DNA of 55,525 nt, taken from positions 1 to 55,525 of the forward strand of contig NMRA01000850.1 in NCBI GenBank assembly GCA_002633005.1, in the 5' to 3' direction. Under the pieces are notes generated by a model. The model ran no database searches, was not told the origin of the DNA, and worked only from the letters and a program-made list of their open reading frames with translations. The DNA comes from Phoronis australis (lineage: Eukaryota > Phoronida > Phoronidae). Position 1 is the first letter of the stretch. Each line of letters starts with the position of its first letter. A program made the position numbers and the translations under genes. Shown piece by piece: positions 1 to 12,110 of the stretch.

Positions 1-752
1 GTGCAAAGTTTCTGAGAATATACACATAACCACCAGATGCTGAGATTATGTCTATAAATTATTTGCAGACTTCGATACGCTCATATTTGGCGAAACTTTT
101 ATTCGGCAATTGTGACGAGGGAGTAAAAGACCAAATAATTATTATTATTTATCTCAATATATCTTAAGCCCCTTTCATTAAACAGGTCACTGAAAAAAGA
201 ACAGGTGTATAACAAGATTAATAAAAAAGATAACAATATTTTTGGTTTTCACATCAACCCCAGGAAAGTTAGGGTGCATGAAGTGTGACAAAGAATTGTC
301 ATCTTCAACATCGTAAGTAATATTCAGCCAGTTTTCATAACATTGGCACTCAGTACAAGGTCAAAAGGCAACAATGTTTCAGTTTATAAAGCCTCTTTTA
401 CGAACATGAGATTGCCATGAAGGTGAACACATTAGGCTAACATTCAGATGTTTAGCTTCATGTTTTGTCAAAAACTTCAGTCGTACTTACATTTCTAGAG
501 GTGGGATAAGAATAACGTTATCAATTATAAATAAACTATTATGGATATTGGATCATATCGATTGTTCTTAACAACGTTCAAACCTAGTGACAACAGGGAG
601 TCATTTTTCTCATCAAACATAAAACTTGTTCATGAAATGAGACCAACGCCTGTTAAAGGATTCCCTGTACTATTGCTAGAGGTTTAAACTTAAACGTTTC
701 CATAAAAAACAATGAGAACCTAACTTGCCCACATAGATACACATCACGTGAC
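1..752. other. Non-coding stretch, no gene seen
   Basis: AT-rich sequence with no long open frame and no splice-framed exon that I can recognise on either strand. No tRNA-like or strong repeat structure was seen. It may be 3' flank of the small minus-strand gene that ends at 753. Confidence 0.5.
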
Positions 753-1671
753 CTAGCAGTTGCAACATTTCTGTCCAGGCCGCGGGTCAGGCCAGCAACC
801 TTCTGTGTCTATCTCTATGCACATACGGTGATAGAATCTGTGATGCTCATCATTCATATTGCTGAGGTCTTCACTTGTTTGATTGCACTGGTATCTACTT
901 GCATGCACATACACTTTGAATGCCATACAATAGCACAGGAGAGAATATGAATTTAAGTGAACAAAAAAGGGAATAAAATTGTTACCCGTCAGCGGCCTGA
1001 TTGTATTCGAGGACCTAGTTCTCAGGTCCATCCCGGGCCCTTCGTCTAGCCACTGGCAGGAATCTTCGTGTCCCGAGGCCATGACCGGTAATTAATATCA
1101 ATCTCGAAATCATGAGCAACAAGCCAGAGCTAAACAGTGCATTCAAATTACCAGCCATTTACCAGCACTTCCTCTCAAGTGATGGCCACCAGGTGGTGTT
1201 TGACAACTACCACGTACTACCCAAAGGTGGCCATGTGACACGAAGATTCCCGCTAGTGACCCGACACAATGACCCCAGGACGGGTGCGAAAGCTAGGTCC
1301 TCAAATACAACCAGGCTGCCAATAGGTAACAACTTTATTCCTTATACAATGTAACAGTGCCAGCTATAAACATTCATTCAACAAATTTAACGATCTTTTG
1401 CCTGGTTTCGATAACCTCAAACGATTAACACTATAAAATTTAAGAGTTCTATCGACAAATTCCATATGGCAGCACTACTCACTTGCTTATTTGGGACGTG
1501 TACAGATATCAAAACTTTCTCGGAACAGTTGGTCAGTCCAGACGATACTACCATCTCTTGGCACTTCAACACTTGTGTACTAACATGGATTAGATCATGG
1601 CTTCCAGTTGTAGTCCACACAAAGCAAGCAGCCATCACAGCAAAGCAGAGAGAGGCATGCTTGAAAAACAT
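753..1671 (-). CDS. Possible small secreted Cys-rich protein, two exons
   Basis: Candidate CDS: complement(join(753..887,1483..1671)), 107 aa. Exon 1 opens with ATG at 1671, preceded in frame by TAG. Its first about 24 residues look like a signal peptide (MFFKHASLCFAVMAACFVW). It ends at a good donor (CAA|GTGAGT). Exon 2, from an acceptor after ATACCAG, is in phase and ends at TAG. The mature part would hold eight Cys, six of them in the last 44 residues, ending KCCNC, plus sequons NCS and NQT. The 595-bp intron contains a foldback repeat (966-1345), whose arm also lengthens the open frame upstream of exon 2. I do not recognise the family. The acceptor has a poor pyrimidine tract, so exon 2 is the weaker half. 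The plus-strand frame over exon 1 is probably a shadow. Confidence 0.35.
966..1345. repeat. Foldback element, two inverted arms of about 115 bp
   Basis: Left arm 966-1084 and right arm 1228-1345 are imperfect reverse complements. Shared words include GGAATAAAATTGTTACC, GAGGACCTAG and GGAATCTTCGTGTC. The spacer is about 140 bp. Each arm is open in mirror-image frames, giving the same RSSNT...GNNFIP peptide on opposite strands, which is an effect of the inversion. It probably represents a foldback or MITE-type insertion within the intron of the small secreted gene. Confidence 0.75.
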
Positions 1672-1983
1672 CAGTGTCTTCTACAACATAAGTGGGGTTC
1701 CAGCAGTAAACGCAACTGCTTACTCTTGATTACGGCCAATATATAATTATCAATACACAGAACTCCAGGATTGGGATGCCAACTTCCATAACGTGCCTGA
1801 GGTTGCAATGTACATGCATAGGAAGTTGTTTACATTCATTTGTTCCGGTGCTGATTCTTGCAAAGGAATATAGGGCTCAGGGTGCAAACGATAAAGTTTA
1901 GAACTATTATCACTGAAAACTTCTTCGGAACAAAATTCATAAAAAAATATTTGGAATATTTTGCAGTCTAATGGCCCCAAGTG

Positions 1984-2395
1984 TTGACAATGGGAGGGTC
2001 ATCTTCTTGTGATCCAAAATTCATGAAGCCAGCCGTGGGCACCAACACTGCCTAGCTGACTGGCGAAACGTGAAACCATCTAAAAAAATTACAAAAAAAT
2101 CAAAAGTTTACAATTTCCTCATAATGTGGAATTGTTGTGAGGACTTGACAGGGACCTCAGGGGTCTCACACTCCACTGACTTATCTACACTATTTTGAAA
2201 AGATTTTGCCCAGTCACGTGTTGTGCCTCATAAAAGAGATAATGATACCTGCAGCTGACGCAGCAAGTAGAACTACTTTTGTATATCACATTTGGTGTAG
2301 ACTCACACTAGCACTGTGGTTTTTCTGTTGAGCCCAGACTGTTTGGTGTTGCACCATATACCAACTCCGGACGGTCTCTCACGATGATTTAGTGT
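1984..2395. other. Non-coding stretch, nothing recognised
   Basis: No supported gene. A minus-strand open frame just to the left (1750-1980) has no good splice frame or homology that I recognise. Confidence 0.4.
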
Positions 2396-2399
2396 TATG

Positions 2400-3070
2400 T
2401 TAAAATACATCCACATGACCAAGCACCATGTCATACCACCTTCCGCGTGCAGTGTTAAAAATGGTAAGTTTCAGATTTTGGAACTGAACGAAGGAGTGCT
2501 CGAAGAAAAAGTTAGAAAACCGGAATACTTGTTCGAGCTGGGAGGAATTAAAGACATTGACGGCCTCTTAAGATGTCCCTCTATGTGCAAAAGGTATTTA
2601 TAACAATTTGACTTTGATGTTTTAGTCAGTGTGAGGCATAATTTGCAGAAAAGCTTCTGGCGTATGAAGCTCCTATAGGGCTACACCGTCTGTAGTTCAA
2701 CTAGAGACGGTGGTCACAGTCAGAGGCTCTTAGACAGTGACCACCATCTCTAGCTGGTTCAGGGCACTGGTCAGATATAGCGGTCGCCGAGTTAGTAAAC
2801 CAGTTTCATCCAATAACTAAGAGGCCCGTTATTCAATGATAGCCCGGTTCTCTACATCAGGGACCACAAGGCCTATATCTGACCAGTGCTCTGGCTCAGT
2901 AAAGATGGTATTACTATAGCTCCTATGTCAGAAGCTTTTCCGTGAATTACACTGTTTAAAAATAAAAATTCACGTTGTTATTAGCACCACTGATGTCTTT
3001 CATTCTTTCCAACTTAAACAAATACTGCCACTATCAAACTTTTTCTTCGAGTAGTCCCTCAATATTCAGA
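2400..3070. repeat. Large foldback element with nested palindromes
   Basis: The two halves are diverged inverted copies. For example CTCGAAGAAAAAGTT (about 2498) pairs with its complement near 3040, and AAGACATTGACGGC-like sequence near 2552 pairs with complement near 2990. GAAAAGCTTCTGG...CTCCTATAG (2650-2680) pairs with 2912-2942. Inside are smaller hairpins: AGAGACGGTGGTCAC near 2704 with its complement ending near 2752, and GCACTGGTCAGATATA near 2764 with its complement ending near 2891. Total about 670 bp. This looks like a decayed foldback transposable element. The short plus-strand open frame at 2397-2603 lies in the left arm and is not supported as a gene. Confidence 0.7.
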
Positions 3071-4600
3071 CTTCTTCACTCAGTTGCCACGGCAAAATTG
3101 GAAACTGGTGACGAGCAGAACAACCCAGCGGTGTGAAATTTTGAGACAGGCTAGTAAACCCAACACCATCACAAGCTGCTAATGCCATGGAATCTGCATT
3201 CATGAAAGTGGTATAATGTTCAACTTACTTTTATTTTCACTGAACGAGACTACTTGTTTAATTTTTTTCACATTCTTGCACAACACAAGTGTGTCCTTCA
3301 AATACACCGCCACCTGACGTTTCCGATAAGTAAATAATAGAATTTCGATCATTAACTTTCAAAGTAATGATGCTTACTAGCATGGTTTTATGGGTATTTA
3401 GTGTATTTTATATCATTTTAAACATGCTTGTTAAGACTTTTTGTCTCAAAAATACGGAGATTTTTTAAATCATATCATCGAAAGAAACTTTTAGTGAACA
3501 GCATAGACTGGTGAACAGTAAACATTCTGACAGGTCTGGTGATTTGCCCAGATGGTTCTTGGGACCTGAGTTTTGTTCTGTATTCTGGTTCAACTGTCAG
3601 GAAAACTAATGAAAATTCTGTTATAGCACCTCTACAAGATTACGGTGGACCTTCCGGCAGTGTTGCACTGAGTGTGAGTCTTCTGTTTTAAAAGTTGAGT
3701 GATGAGATCGACCACGGATTGGCGGATGCTGCGTCAGGAGGTCATTGACCAGCAGTGTTGACCATTGTACTCAGGCGGAGTAGAAGTGGTCAACGGTATT
3801 TACCTGGATGGCAGATGCGTCTAACTGTCTGCCTGCTGACTCTGAGCGTTGACATCAGGAAGTTGGCCAAGAAAACTGGTGAGTTACTGTTTGTTACTGG
3901 TGGAGATGACGTTTGACTGGGGTTGATTCAAGTATAAGTTAAGCAAAATTTTCATTTTGCAGTACCGAAAAAAATAACAAAAACAAGTGCTAGTAAGGAT
4001 CCTATAAATCGCTATTAAGTGCTACTATGCTAGATGACCACTTTGCCGACCCAAGTGCTGACCGCAGAGGCGACTCAGCAGACGGCTCCTAGCAGATCAT
4101 TGTTGGTCGGCTAGACGGCCTGTCGTCGACCGGTCGTCGGACAAAAATCTGTGATGTGTGCTGTATGTAAACTTATTGTATACCGTCGTTTGCACCATTT
4201 CTGAAAGTTGTCGAGCAACTGGTTGATATCTGAATTTCTGAATGAATTTTGGTAGTTTCTGGCTGACTTAATTACGTGACATGCAGATAAACTGTGAAGA
4301 ATAAGAAATAATTAATTTTTCATCAAAGCAGAAATTTTATGTGGGAATTTGGTAATGACATTCACTATTTTGTTTAATCGGGCTACTTTAAGTACAGGTT
4401 TCATAAAAAATATCCACTTTTCTTGTAGTGGCACACTCATACGTATTCAGTACACAGGTGGCAATCTCTGGTGTATTTGCTATTGATTTATATTTCAGGA
4501 TCGAGGAAGTGGTGTGTTGCCGTTACACCCACTTTTGAGCCCCTTAAAAAGGTGTCCTCAAGAAGAAGTTCATCCTAGATGTGATTGCTTATAGCTATCC
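3071..4600. other. Upstream region of the SLC46 gene
   Basis: No coding exon recognised. A pyrimidine-rich tract ending TTTATATTTCAG at 4488-4499 is a credible 3' splice site, so a 5' UTR intron may end there and a leader of about 109 bp would precede the ATG at 4609. The upstream first exon and promoter were not located. Confidence 0.35.
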
Positions 4601-4608
4601 ACACCAAA

Positions 4609-7600
4609 ATGTGCTCAGTGGTAAACACACAATTTCCTGTTGAACCTGTGATTCTGTTGTATTTTCTGGCTACGCTCAGCACTCTTCCCATCATACAGCA
4701 ATTCATCTACTACCACATTGGTCTTTCCTATGGATTGCCTGGTGTAACCTTTGGCAACGAGAGCTTGTGTGATTCTAGAGCCAACAGTACGTACAGGGAG
4801 GCTGAGCAAAAAGCGCAACAGCAAAGCTCTCAGTGGATGTTCTATTTAGGATTGGCATGCACTATCCCAGCACTTATTACCATTCCATTATTTGGCGCAT
4901 TCTGTGACCGTGTTGGTCGCAAGTCAACTCTGCTTGTAGCAATTGTGAGCCACATGCTCTACCTGATTAATAATTTGGTAGTGGTCTATTGTGATCTGGA
5001 TGTCCAGTATTTGTTGATCGGCTCTTTGGCTTTGGGATTTCTTGGTTATTACGGTGCAATAGGCATTGGTGGAACTGCTTTCATTGCTGACACAATTCCA
5101 CGTGACCAGCTGTCATTCCGCATAGCAGTGCTCGGGGGTGCCACTGGAGTCGCTGGAATAATCGCTAACATCGGCATGGGTTACTGGATACGACTTAGTG
5201 GAAGCTTCTTTTACCCTCTGCTTTTTCCTCTCGGATGCCAAGTTTTAAATCTGCTTTATGTGTTGATTCTTCTACAAGAGACTGCTTCCAGCGCATTTAT
5301 TGCTAAACAAGAAAAAATATCGGATGTTTTCTTCTCCTATCTCACCAAGACCTTTCGTTTGTACATCCAGGGACCAAACACTTGCATGCTGCGCATCGTA
5401 ATCATTAGTTTTTTCTTCACCGCCATGGTCGATGATTCGAAATCGGACGTGCAAGCATTATATCAAATGAACTCGCCGTTATGTTGGAACTCTATAAAGA
5501 TTGGTTACTTCAATAGCATCACTTCGTTCACATTTTGCATACTGACTATGGTGGCTATCAAGATACTCAGTCGCTGGTTGAAAGACGTTCACATGGCAAT
5601 GCTGGCTTGCCTGTTCAAAATGGCCTCACTGATACTGGAAGCTTTTGCCAGGACAGAACTCTTGATGTATTTAGGTAACTATTGTTTTACATCTAGTGAC
5701 CCTGGTTTTCTGCAATAACCCAAGATGGAGGGAATTCACGGAATCAGATTTAGCGTAATTCACACATTTCATTAGTAGGAACCAGAATTCAAGCATTAGA
5801 AATTTATTGAACAAAAGTTTAAAATATAGTCATAAAATTTATTACCCGACACCAATTCTGGCCACAACTCAATCAATGTCCACTTTGTGGCAGACATCCT
5901 CAAATAGTTTTGCGATCTTTTGAAGGTGGCTCTGCTGTGCGTGAACTTGGAATCCTGCTTATTCTCGAGATTGTGTATGCGAAAACTTTGAATACATGAG
6001 GAAACTTGACAAGTTCACTTTCATGTAATGTAAATTTTAACCAACTTTTTATCTATTGGCGATCTTATTCACCAAACAATAATTGATTTAACTGTTCACA
6101 TATTCCTCCGATTTTTTGACACAAGTTCCAGTAAAGGAAAAAATGGGTGATCGTGAGGCCAATAATTACAAAAAAAATTTTACGTTGAACAAAAAATTTC
6201 ACCTGATTGCCCTAATGAATATTCAATTCCAAGTTCATGCATACACGTCCTTGAGATTAAACAGTATTCCAAGTTCATGCACAGCAGCACTGTTCTTTTC
6301 TGGTTACTGCCAATTGAGAAGCAATAATTACCGTGATGGTGATGTACGGCAAGTCATTGGTAAGACCATAGACTATAGTACATCCACTGCCAACTCCGTA
6401 TATTTTCAATGGATGAAATCTGTGATCTTACGCATAAGGCGCGACGCAAGTATTCAACAGCGACACCTGTCAAAATTAGCAACTTTTACTTCTGGCAAGT
6501 ACGTCGTCTGCTAATTGTGGTCGGCTGTTATGTGATCGGGTTGCCAAAAGTACTCACGATACCAACAGTTCTACTATTGGAAGACTTTGAATAGTGTTTC
6601 AATGCAGAAATTTTTTTTTCATTGTACTAGACAGTAAAGTATATGCGAGAATTTCGTGTCACAATACACTAACCGAAAACTGAAATTGGTAATTTAAGAG
6701 AGTGGCGTCTCCTCTAGGATATTACACAAGAAAATATGGGAGTTGCAAATCCGTTGTCTATAATCTATGGTAAGACAGAGCTGTGCCATGAAAGCAGTAA
6801 AAAGACTAAGGCACCAAGGACTTGTATTAATTGCTTTGGAAACACGTTATTATTATGAATGAACTTTTATCATCAAAATGAACATGTCATGGAAAAATCA
6901 AGAGTTCATTTTCAGAGTGACCTTGCGGATTCATGAGATCGATTAACAGTAGTTAAATGGAATTTGCTAATATTTACAAGAAGGGAAAATTAAATTTAAG
7001 TGTGCTAAAATGGATTTCTCTGTTTTTGAAGATGGAAAACCAGGGTCCAATTCTTAATTGATAAAATTAAGAAAATGAAACCTGCCTGTGTAGATGAAGT
7101 AAATGAATGCAGAATGTTACCTTTTGTAAAGGCTTTTTGGTCCATGTGACCTATTTTACTAACAACAAATAGTATTTTGAATCTTTTAGCCGATTTCTTT
7201 AAAAACAAAATGTGTAAAAATAGCAGTTCCTTGAACCAGAAGTAATGAGTGTGACACGCTTCGCAAAATTGAAAACCGTCAATTTGTCCGAGTGATCTAT
7301 TCCCTCACTTTTCAGGTCTCATAAAGCACACAGAATTTCTGTCCCAATCCCGTTGCATGATTTACCTTTGACTCGAGCAATGATGCCTAAAACACGTAAT
7401 AAAACTTCTATTGTGCGCTGGATTCAGCTGGTCAGACTCACAGCGCTTGCTCACAATGTTAGATTTCTGGTTTGAATAATTCCTTAGCATATGGTATGGT
7501 CTGGGAGTAATATACATATTGGTCCTAGGTATGATCTAGATTGCGTTGTCATTGTTTTGTATTATGTTTTTTTCCGTTTAGTTCCTGTTGTTGCTTGTTT

Positions 7601-10253
7601 CGCATATGCTGCCCCTCTTCACAAGTCAATGTTGTCCAAGTTGGTCACAACAAATGAGCAAGGTAAGTTGAACCGTCAATTGTCAGTTCAGGAGACACAC
7701 ATCACCATTCAGAGTTGAAAAGACCATTTGCTTTTAGTTGTATGTAAAGGGCGTGGACATTGTGGTAAAAAGATCTTTTAATTCCCGACATTGAAAATTA
7801 ATGAAAGTCGTGCAGGGTTGTGTATAGATCCCTTTCTGATGAGTTTCATTGTCGTAAATTTAAGAAAAATCCTTGATGCTATTTGTCTCGTTTTTATGAA
7901 CTTTGATCATTGTCTCGTGGTTTTAGGTGTGAATTATTAAACTTAAACTTGACACGATACCAGATATCTATGTGTGTGACAGTACATGCCAAAAGTAGTG
8001 GGACAGAATTCCATCGTGATGGGTGATGACCTGTCACGATGGTCCTTCCAGCTATTAATGGTGAACGTTACTTGCATTCATTACTGGGAATTCTACTATC
8101 ACTCGGCCATAATGACGAGGATTTATGGGTCATTTCGACTGCATAATTTTGACTGGTACTGCACCAGCTGCCCTAGTGAGAATAAAATGCAGTGCTATGT
8201 GTCTGAGTCGAGTAGTCTAGTATGTTTTGTGTGACGTCAGGCTGCACTTACTTCAAAGAAAGCCAACCCATATGAGAATATAGTGAATTAATAAGTAGGT
8301 CACCGACTGCATGATAATATGCCATCAGAATTACTGCAGCATTTTTGATAACTATCAATCATTTTAGCTAGTGTGTATTTAATGGCATATTGGGCAAATA
8401 ACCCAAAATTATGACAGAACTACGAGAATTGGTATTTTCAGCTTAGAAAATCAGAAGAAAAAAAATCTTAGAAATTTTTGATTTTCAGGGAGAAAATTAT
8501 ACTTGGTTTGTGGAAGTAAATTTAAGGTGAATTTTTGCTAAAATATTTTTTCCGGTTTTGAGCAAAAATTTATTTTGTCATTGTTCAACAATAAGCCAGC
8601 CACAAATTCAGGATCATGACCAAGGGGGGTCTGACAATGAATAGACATTGGGGGCACTCTATATTCCTCCAATGCAGCATTATGAAAGAGGTCGACCAGG
8701 AAGGGGTTCAAACACCCCGGACCCCTTTCTTCTGGACCTTTGTGTATTTTCATTTTGCATTTCCTTCTTGCACAGGTGCCGTAATGTCCAGTGTTGCTTT
8801 CTCCGAAGTACTGTGTGCCTTGCTTGGTACTCTCACCTTCAACAATATCTACAGTGCAACATTAGCCTTCCTTCCGGGTTTCGTCTTCCTTTACATGACA
8901 GCTTTGGTGTTCATTGGATTCCTATTTCTGATGTAAGTGGAATTTTCAGGGCATTTGTGCAAACACTGATTGTCCTTTGTTCTGATATTTTGTGTTATTG
9001 CTGATGCAAGTTTTAGGTTTGAGTCATACTGAGAATTAACTATGCATTAAATTCTTAATATTATGAAAACTAGTTAAAAAATTTTTCTTACAATGCCCCT
9101 AATTTAAGGACTTTATTCTTATTGGAATAAGGACTCAGTTTTCACATATGTCATTACAAGATCTTATAAGTAATAAACGACCTCACAATCAAGATAAAGT
9201 GAGAGAAAATAAAACATTTTGTAAACAAACAAATTCTACAGATGCACTGAAAGTATGTACCTTATTCACGCAGTAGTCATTTTACTAGTGAGCCTCTTTT
9301 TAAGTTTGAAAAACAATGCATTTGAGATATAAATATGACGAGGCATGAGAAAAATCATGCTTTGCGTTGTGATTGAGCACAGGATGCATTGTTTATAAAA
9401 CCTAAACAGAGGCTCCGTTTTTAAATGGTGACTGCGTGAATAAGGTGTATAGGTAGCAGGTGAGGCCCTGTTTCATGCAACCAATCACTAGAGCCCACTT
9501 TGTCAAGTCATAATTTTGATCATTGCTAGGATGGTCGTAGTGACGTTATTCTAAATCACCATGCTGTGTTTTATAGAATACCAATGTTGTAACAGTTGAT
9601 AATTCTCATATCCAGACTTCACGACCATGTTCAGCAGTGCTGGTAATGAAACTGTACAAATCAAAATTGAAATTACGTCCGTCTTTGCTAATGCCGGACT
9701 TATGGCCATGTTGAATGATGAGTAAAACAGTAGAAATAAAAAACAGTAAGTAAGGCTTTTGGTTAGAAATTTGCTTCTGTACACTCATTGAACACTGGTT
9801 TGTGAGTGGTTCGTTTGAGAGGTTTTCCATTTTCAGATCTCCTAGAAGTGATGACTGGCTAATAATTACATTTGAACAAAGCGTATTGTTGTAATGCAAC
9901 ATGTTTGGGTAATTGTTTCCTCGCCATTCTTACATTTACTGTGAACTGACCAGCTTGAAGCTGTTTGAAAATTTACCTGAAATTATTTGTTATACAATGA
10001 CATGACAAGTGCAGAGGCAAAAAAGGCTCGCACTACTTGAGCATTCAGAAACCCATTTCCCACAGTGCATTTCAAAATATTTTTAACAAAAGTTGTTCTA
10101 TTTGATATGTATATTAATTAATCATTGAACAGTGAATCTGATTTTCTCCATTTGTTTCATTTTTGTTTCAGTGTCTATTGGTATATAGAAAAGAAAGCTC
10201 CCTCTTGTGGCAATATGTATGAAGAGTTACCAGGTACAACTGTGGAGAAATGA
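4609..10253 (+). CDS. SLC46-family (PCFT-like) proton-coupled folate/solute transporter
   Basis: Four coding exons: join(4609..5674,7582..7662,8776..8932,10172..10253), giving 461 aa. Human SLC46A1 has 459. All junctions are GT-AG and in phase. It belongs to the Major Facilitator Superfamily with 12 membrane segments expected. Visible marks: PVEP before TM1; a TM1-2 loop with sequons N50 and N59 and C54; the MFS loop GAFCDRVGRKS (D100, R104); C292 in the TM7-8 loop, which can pair with C54 as in PCFT; and KLVTTNEQGA before TM11. The family carries folates and related organic anions with protons, and other members act in lysosomes, so the substrate cannot be called. I chose the ATG at 4609 because the open frame begins just upstream without another ATG. 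The stop is TGA at 10251. Intron 1 (about 1.9 kb) and intron 3 (about 1.2 kb, with a MITE) hold no further exon that I can support. Confidence 0.92.
9257..9449. mobile_element. MITE, about 190 bp, in SLC46 intron 3
   Basis: Terminal inverted repeats ACCTTATTCACGCAGT (9259 on) and its complement (ending about 9446). The pairing continues inward: GAGCCTCTTTTTAAG...AACAATGCAT against the complement of ATGCATTGTTT...AGAGGCTCC. No coding capacity. A non-autonomous DNA transposon is the simplest reading. The target duplication is not clear. Confidence 0.75.
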
Positions 10254-10556
10254 ATGGAACTCATAAAGGGGGATTGCGGTTGTGGTGCTATGGTGTTATT
10301 TTTAGCCACAGTTTTAAATGCGAGCCAGAGACGGACAAAGAAGCAGTTTACAGATGGTCCTTGAAGTCGAAAACTTGGGAAACTGTGCAATGTGTTTTTC
10401 TATCTTCGAAAGAGGAAAGTTCAGCTCAAGACGTATCTTATGTTGAGATGGTAACATCAGCTGTTTTCAGACTGCACATCTTGCATTGAACTGTAATTAT
10501 CCATGATTTATTATAGCTGGTTGCAGGAAGGACAAAGATATTGATTCATGTACATC

Positions 10557-10562
10557 AATAAA
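10557..10562 (+). promoter_or_regulatory. Poly(A) signal AATAAA for the SLC46 gene
   Basis: A canonical AATAAA about 300 bp after the TGA stop and before the next repeat, so a 3' UTR of about 320 bp is likely. Confidence 0.55.
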
Positions 10563-10867
10563 ACTAGCATAGTCAACAGCATTTGTCTGTGAACACTTCT
10601 CAATGTCGTTTTGCACACTTTGACAATCTTTTTCAGGCTTCAATTTTTTATGCACACATTGGGCTTGAGAGTTTCTTGAGAACAAAGGTGTGATATAGGT
10701 ATTTTATAGGCTGTGAGATGATATTTGTCCTTAAGATCTATCTGCCAAATCGGTTTGTGTAAGTGTGCTGAGCAGTAAACTTCATATTTTTTGGAATTGA
10801 TAAAATATTTACTAGAAAGCTGTAATGCAATGTACCCAGCATTCTGTTATCATGTTTTAAATTTATT

Positions 10868-11402
10868 ATTATGTGTCCACAGACTTGTCTGTGGGTGCAT
10901 ATTGCCATTATCTCTGTCTGGGCTTCCAATGTCCGTTGCTGTATCTCCTAAATCCTTTGCAGCATCTGAATGAGATTTGGCAGATGTGTTCTTATGGAGC
11001 TGATGACATTGTGATTAGTTTCAGACCCATACAACCATTGGTGTGCCTTCTAGGGCCAGTTTTGTTTTTTACATTTCCCTTTGATTTTTAGTGGTCACTT
11101 TTCTTCTTTTTCCTTTGAAAAATGTTTGTGAGATTTTCCAAGTGTTGTGCTATAAATGTGATTAGGTCTGCCTACTACTTTTGGATGTTGGTGGCAATTT
11201 TGGTTTTTATATTTCAATTGCCTCTCTATCTTTAGAGTTCTGTGACGGTTTTTAATGGAATTTGGCAAAGAAGTTTCTGTTACCATGGCGATAGCATATT
11301 TCCATTTTGATGTGGAATTGATTCATTCTGTGTCACCAAGTGGCCACTTTTGATACTAGTAAACTCTCCTAGAAGCATTTCAACGTTCCGCGTTTCTCTT
11401 AT
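10868..11402 (+). repeat. Diverged copy of the CTAGTGG repeat family
   Basis: Shares the opening (GTGCATATTGCCATTATCTC, then TGTATCTCCTAAA and GAGATTTGGCAGATGTGTTC) and the ending (CTAGAAGCATTTCAACGTTCC) with the copies at 31,281 and 33,049, in the same orientation. It is shorter, and its CTCF-like cores are decayed (CACCAAGTGGCCACTTTTG near 11,335). Confidence 0.7.
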
Positions 11403-11473
11403 TAATTATCGTTAATTATTATTGATCTGTTTTATTATCTTAGATGTCCGACCAATTTGCAGCAATGAAAATG

Positions 11474-11698
11474 TATGGTAAAAATTCCCGAATTTAGTAC
11501 AGCGAAAAAAATAACTATTTTGAACCTGTCCAAAATTTTAGAAATAGGCAATATTGGCCATCCGAAATTCGAGAAATATGAGAAAGACATCATATTCGAC
11601 TGTGTCTCAAATTTCAGAATCAAAAAAATTCAGTTTGGAATTGGATTTGGGTGTCCAAAATTCGGGAGTCTGTCCTAAATTCGGGAATTTTTACTGTG
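11474..11698. mobile_element. MITE, about 225 bp
   Basis: Long terminal inverted repeats: GGTAAAAATTCCCGAATTTA at the left and, at the right, the complement of CAGTAAAAATTCCCGAATTT. The short open frames over it on both strands are products of the palindrome, not genes. Confidence 0.75.
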
Positions 11699-11920
11699 TT
11701 TTTTTTTGTGATTTAGCTCAGCTTTTAACTCTCTTTTCTCCATCTTTATATTTGAACGTATTTTTGTTGTTTGTTTGATTATGCCTTTTCCAAATTTGTG
11801 TTAAAGTGGCTTTAAACCCATGTTCTGTCAGAAAATGTACAATTGATTTAGATGACTTGCCGCTATAGAATTGGTATGAACCTGTATCTTACTCACATGA
11901 GAATTGACTTTTAGGCTTGA

Positions 11921-12110
11921 AACAAACTGCCAATTCGTTATTCCTTGCTCAGCGAATGAAATGAGCTGCCGTAAAAAGCCAACTTGTGCAGTCTTATCTC
12001 AAGCATTAATGAACTGTTAACTTGTTTCACCTCCAATTTTATTAAGCCCAGACCAATTTCTTAACAATGAGTTGTCTAAAATCAAAAACTAGTTTTTGTA
12101 ATGGCTGGCT
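11921..12110. repeat. Possible third copy of the GAACTGAC/AATAACGAAC repeat
   Basis: Weak resemblance to the elements at 42,451 and 51,193: CTGCCAATTCGTTATT at the left, and AGACCAATTTCTTAAC...AAACTAGTTTTTGTAA at the right. Alignment is needed to confirm it. Confidence 0.35.

Noticed and set aside
1466-1729. Plus-strand 87-aa open frame
   Set aside because: Shadow of the minus-strand signal-peptide exon, which has a better start and donor.
1750-1980. Minus-strand 76-aa open frame upstream of the small secreted gene
   Set aside because: It could be an exon, but I found no acceptor-donor pair that links it in phase to the 1,483-1,671 exon.
3900-4140. GTCGAC/GTCGTCGG-rich tract considered as a satellite or origin
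   Set aside because: Too short and irregular; no repeated unit could be defined.
8538-8753. Minus-strand 71-aa open frame just before SLC46 exon 3
   Set aside because: It lies in GGGG/CCCC-bearing repeat-like sequence and has no support.
9551-9902. Two overlapping minus-strand open frames in SLC46 intron 3
   Set aside because: No family, no splice frame, and they lie in the intron of a well-supported gene.
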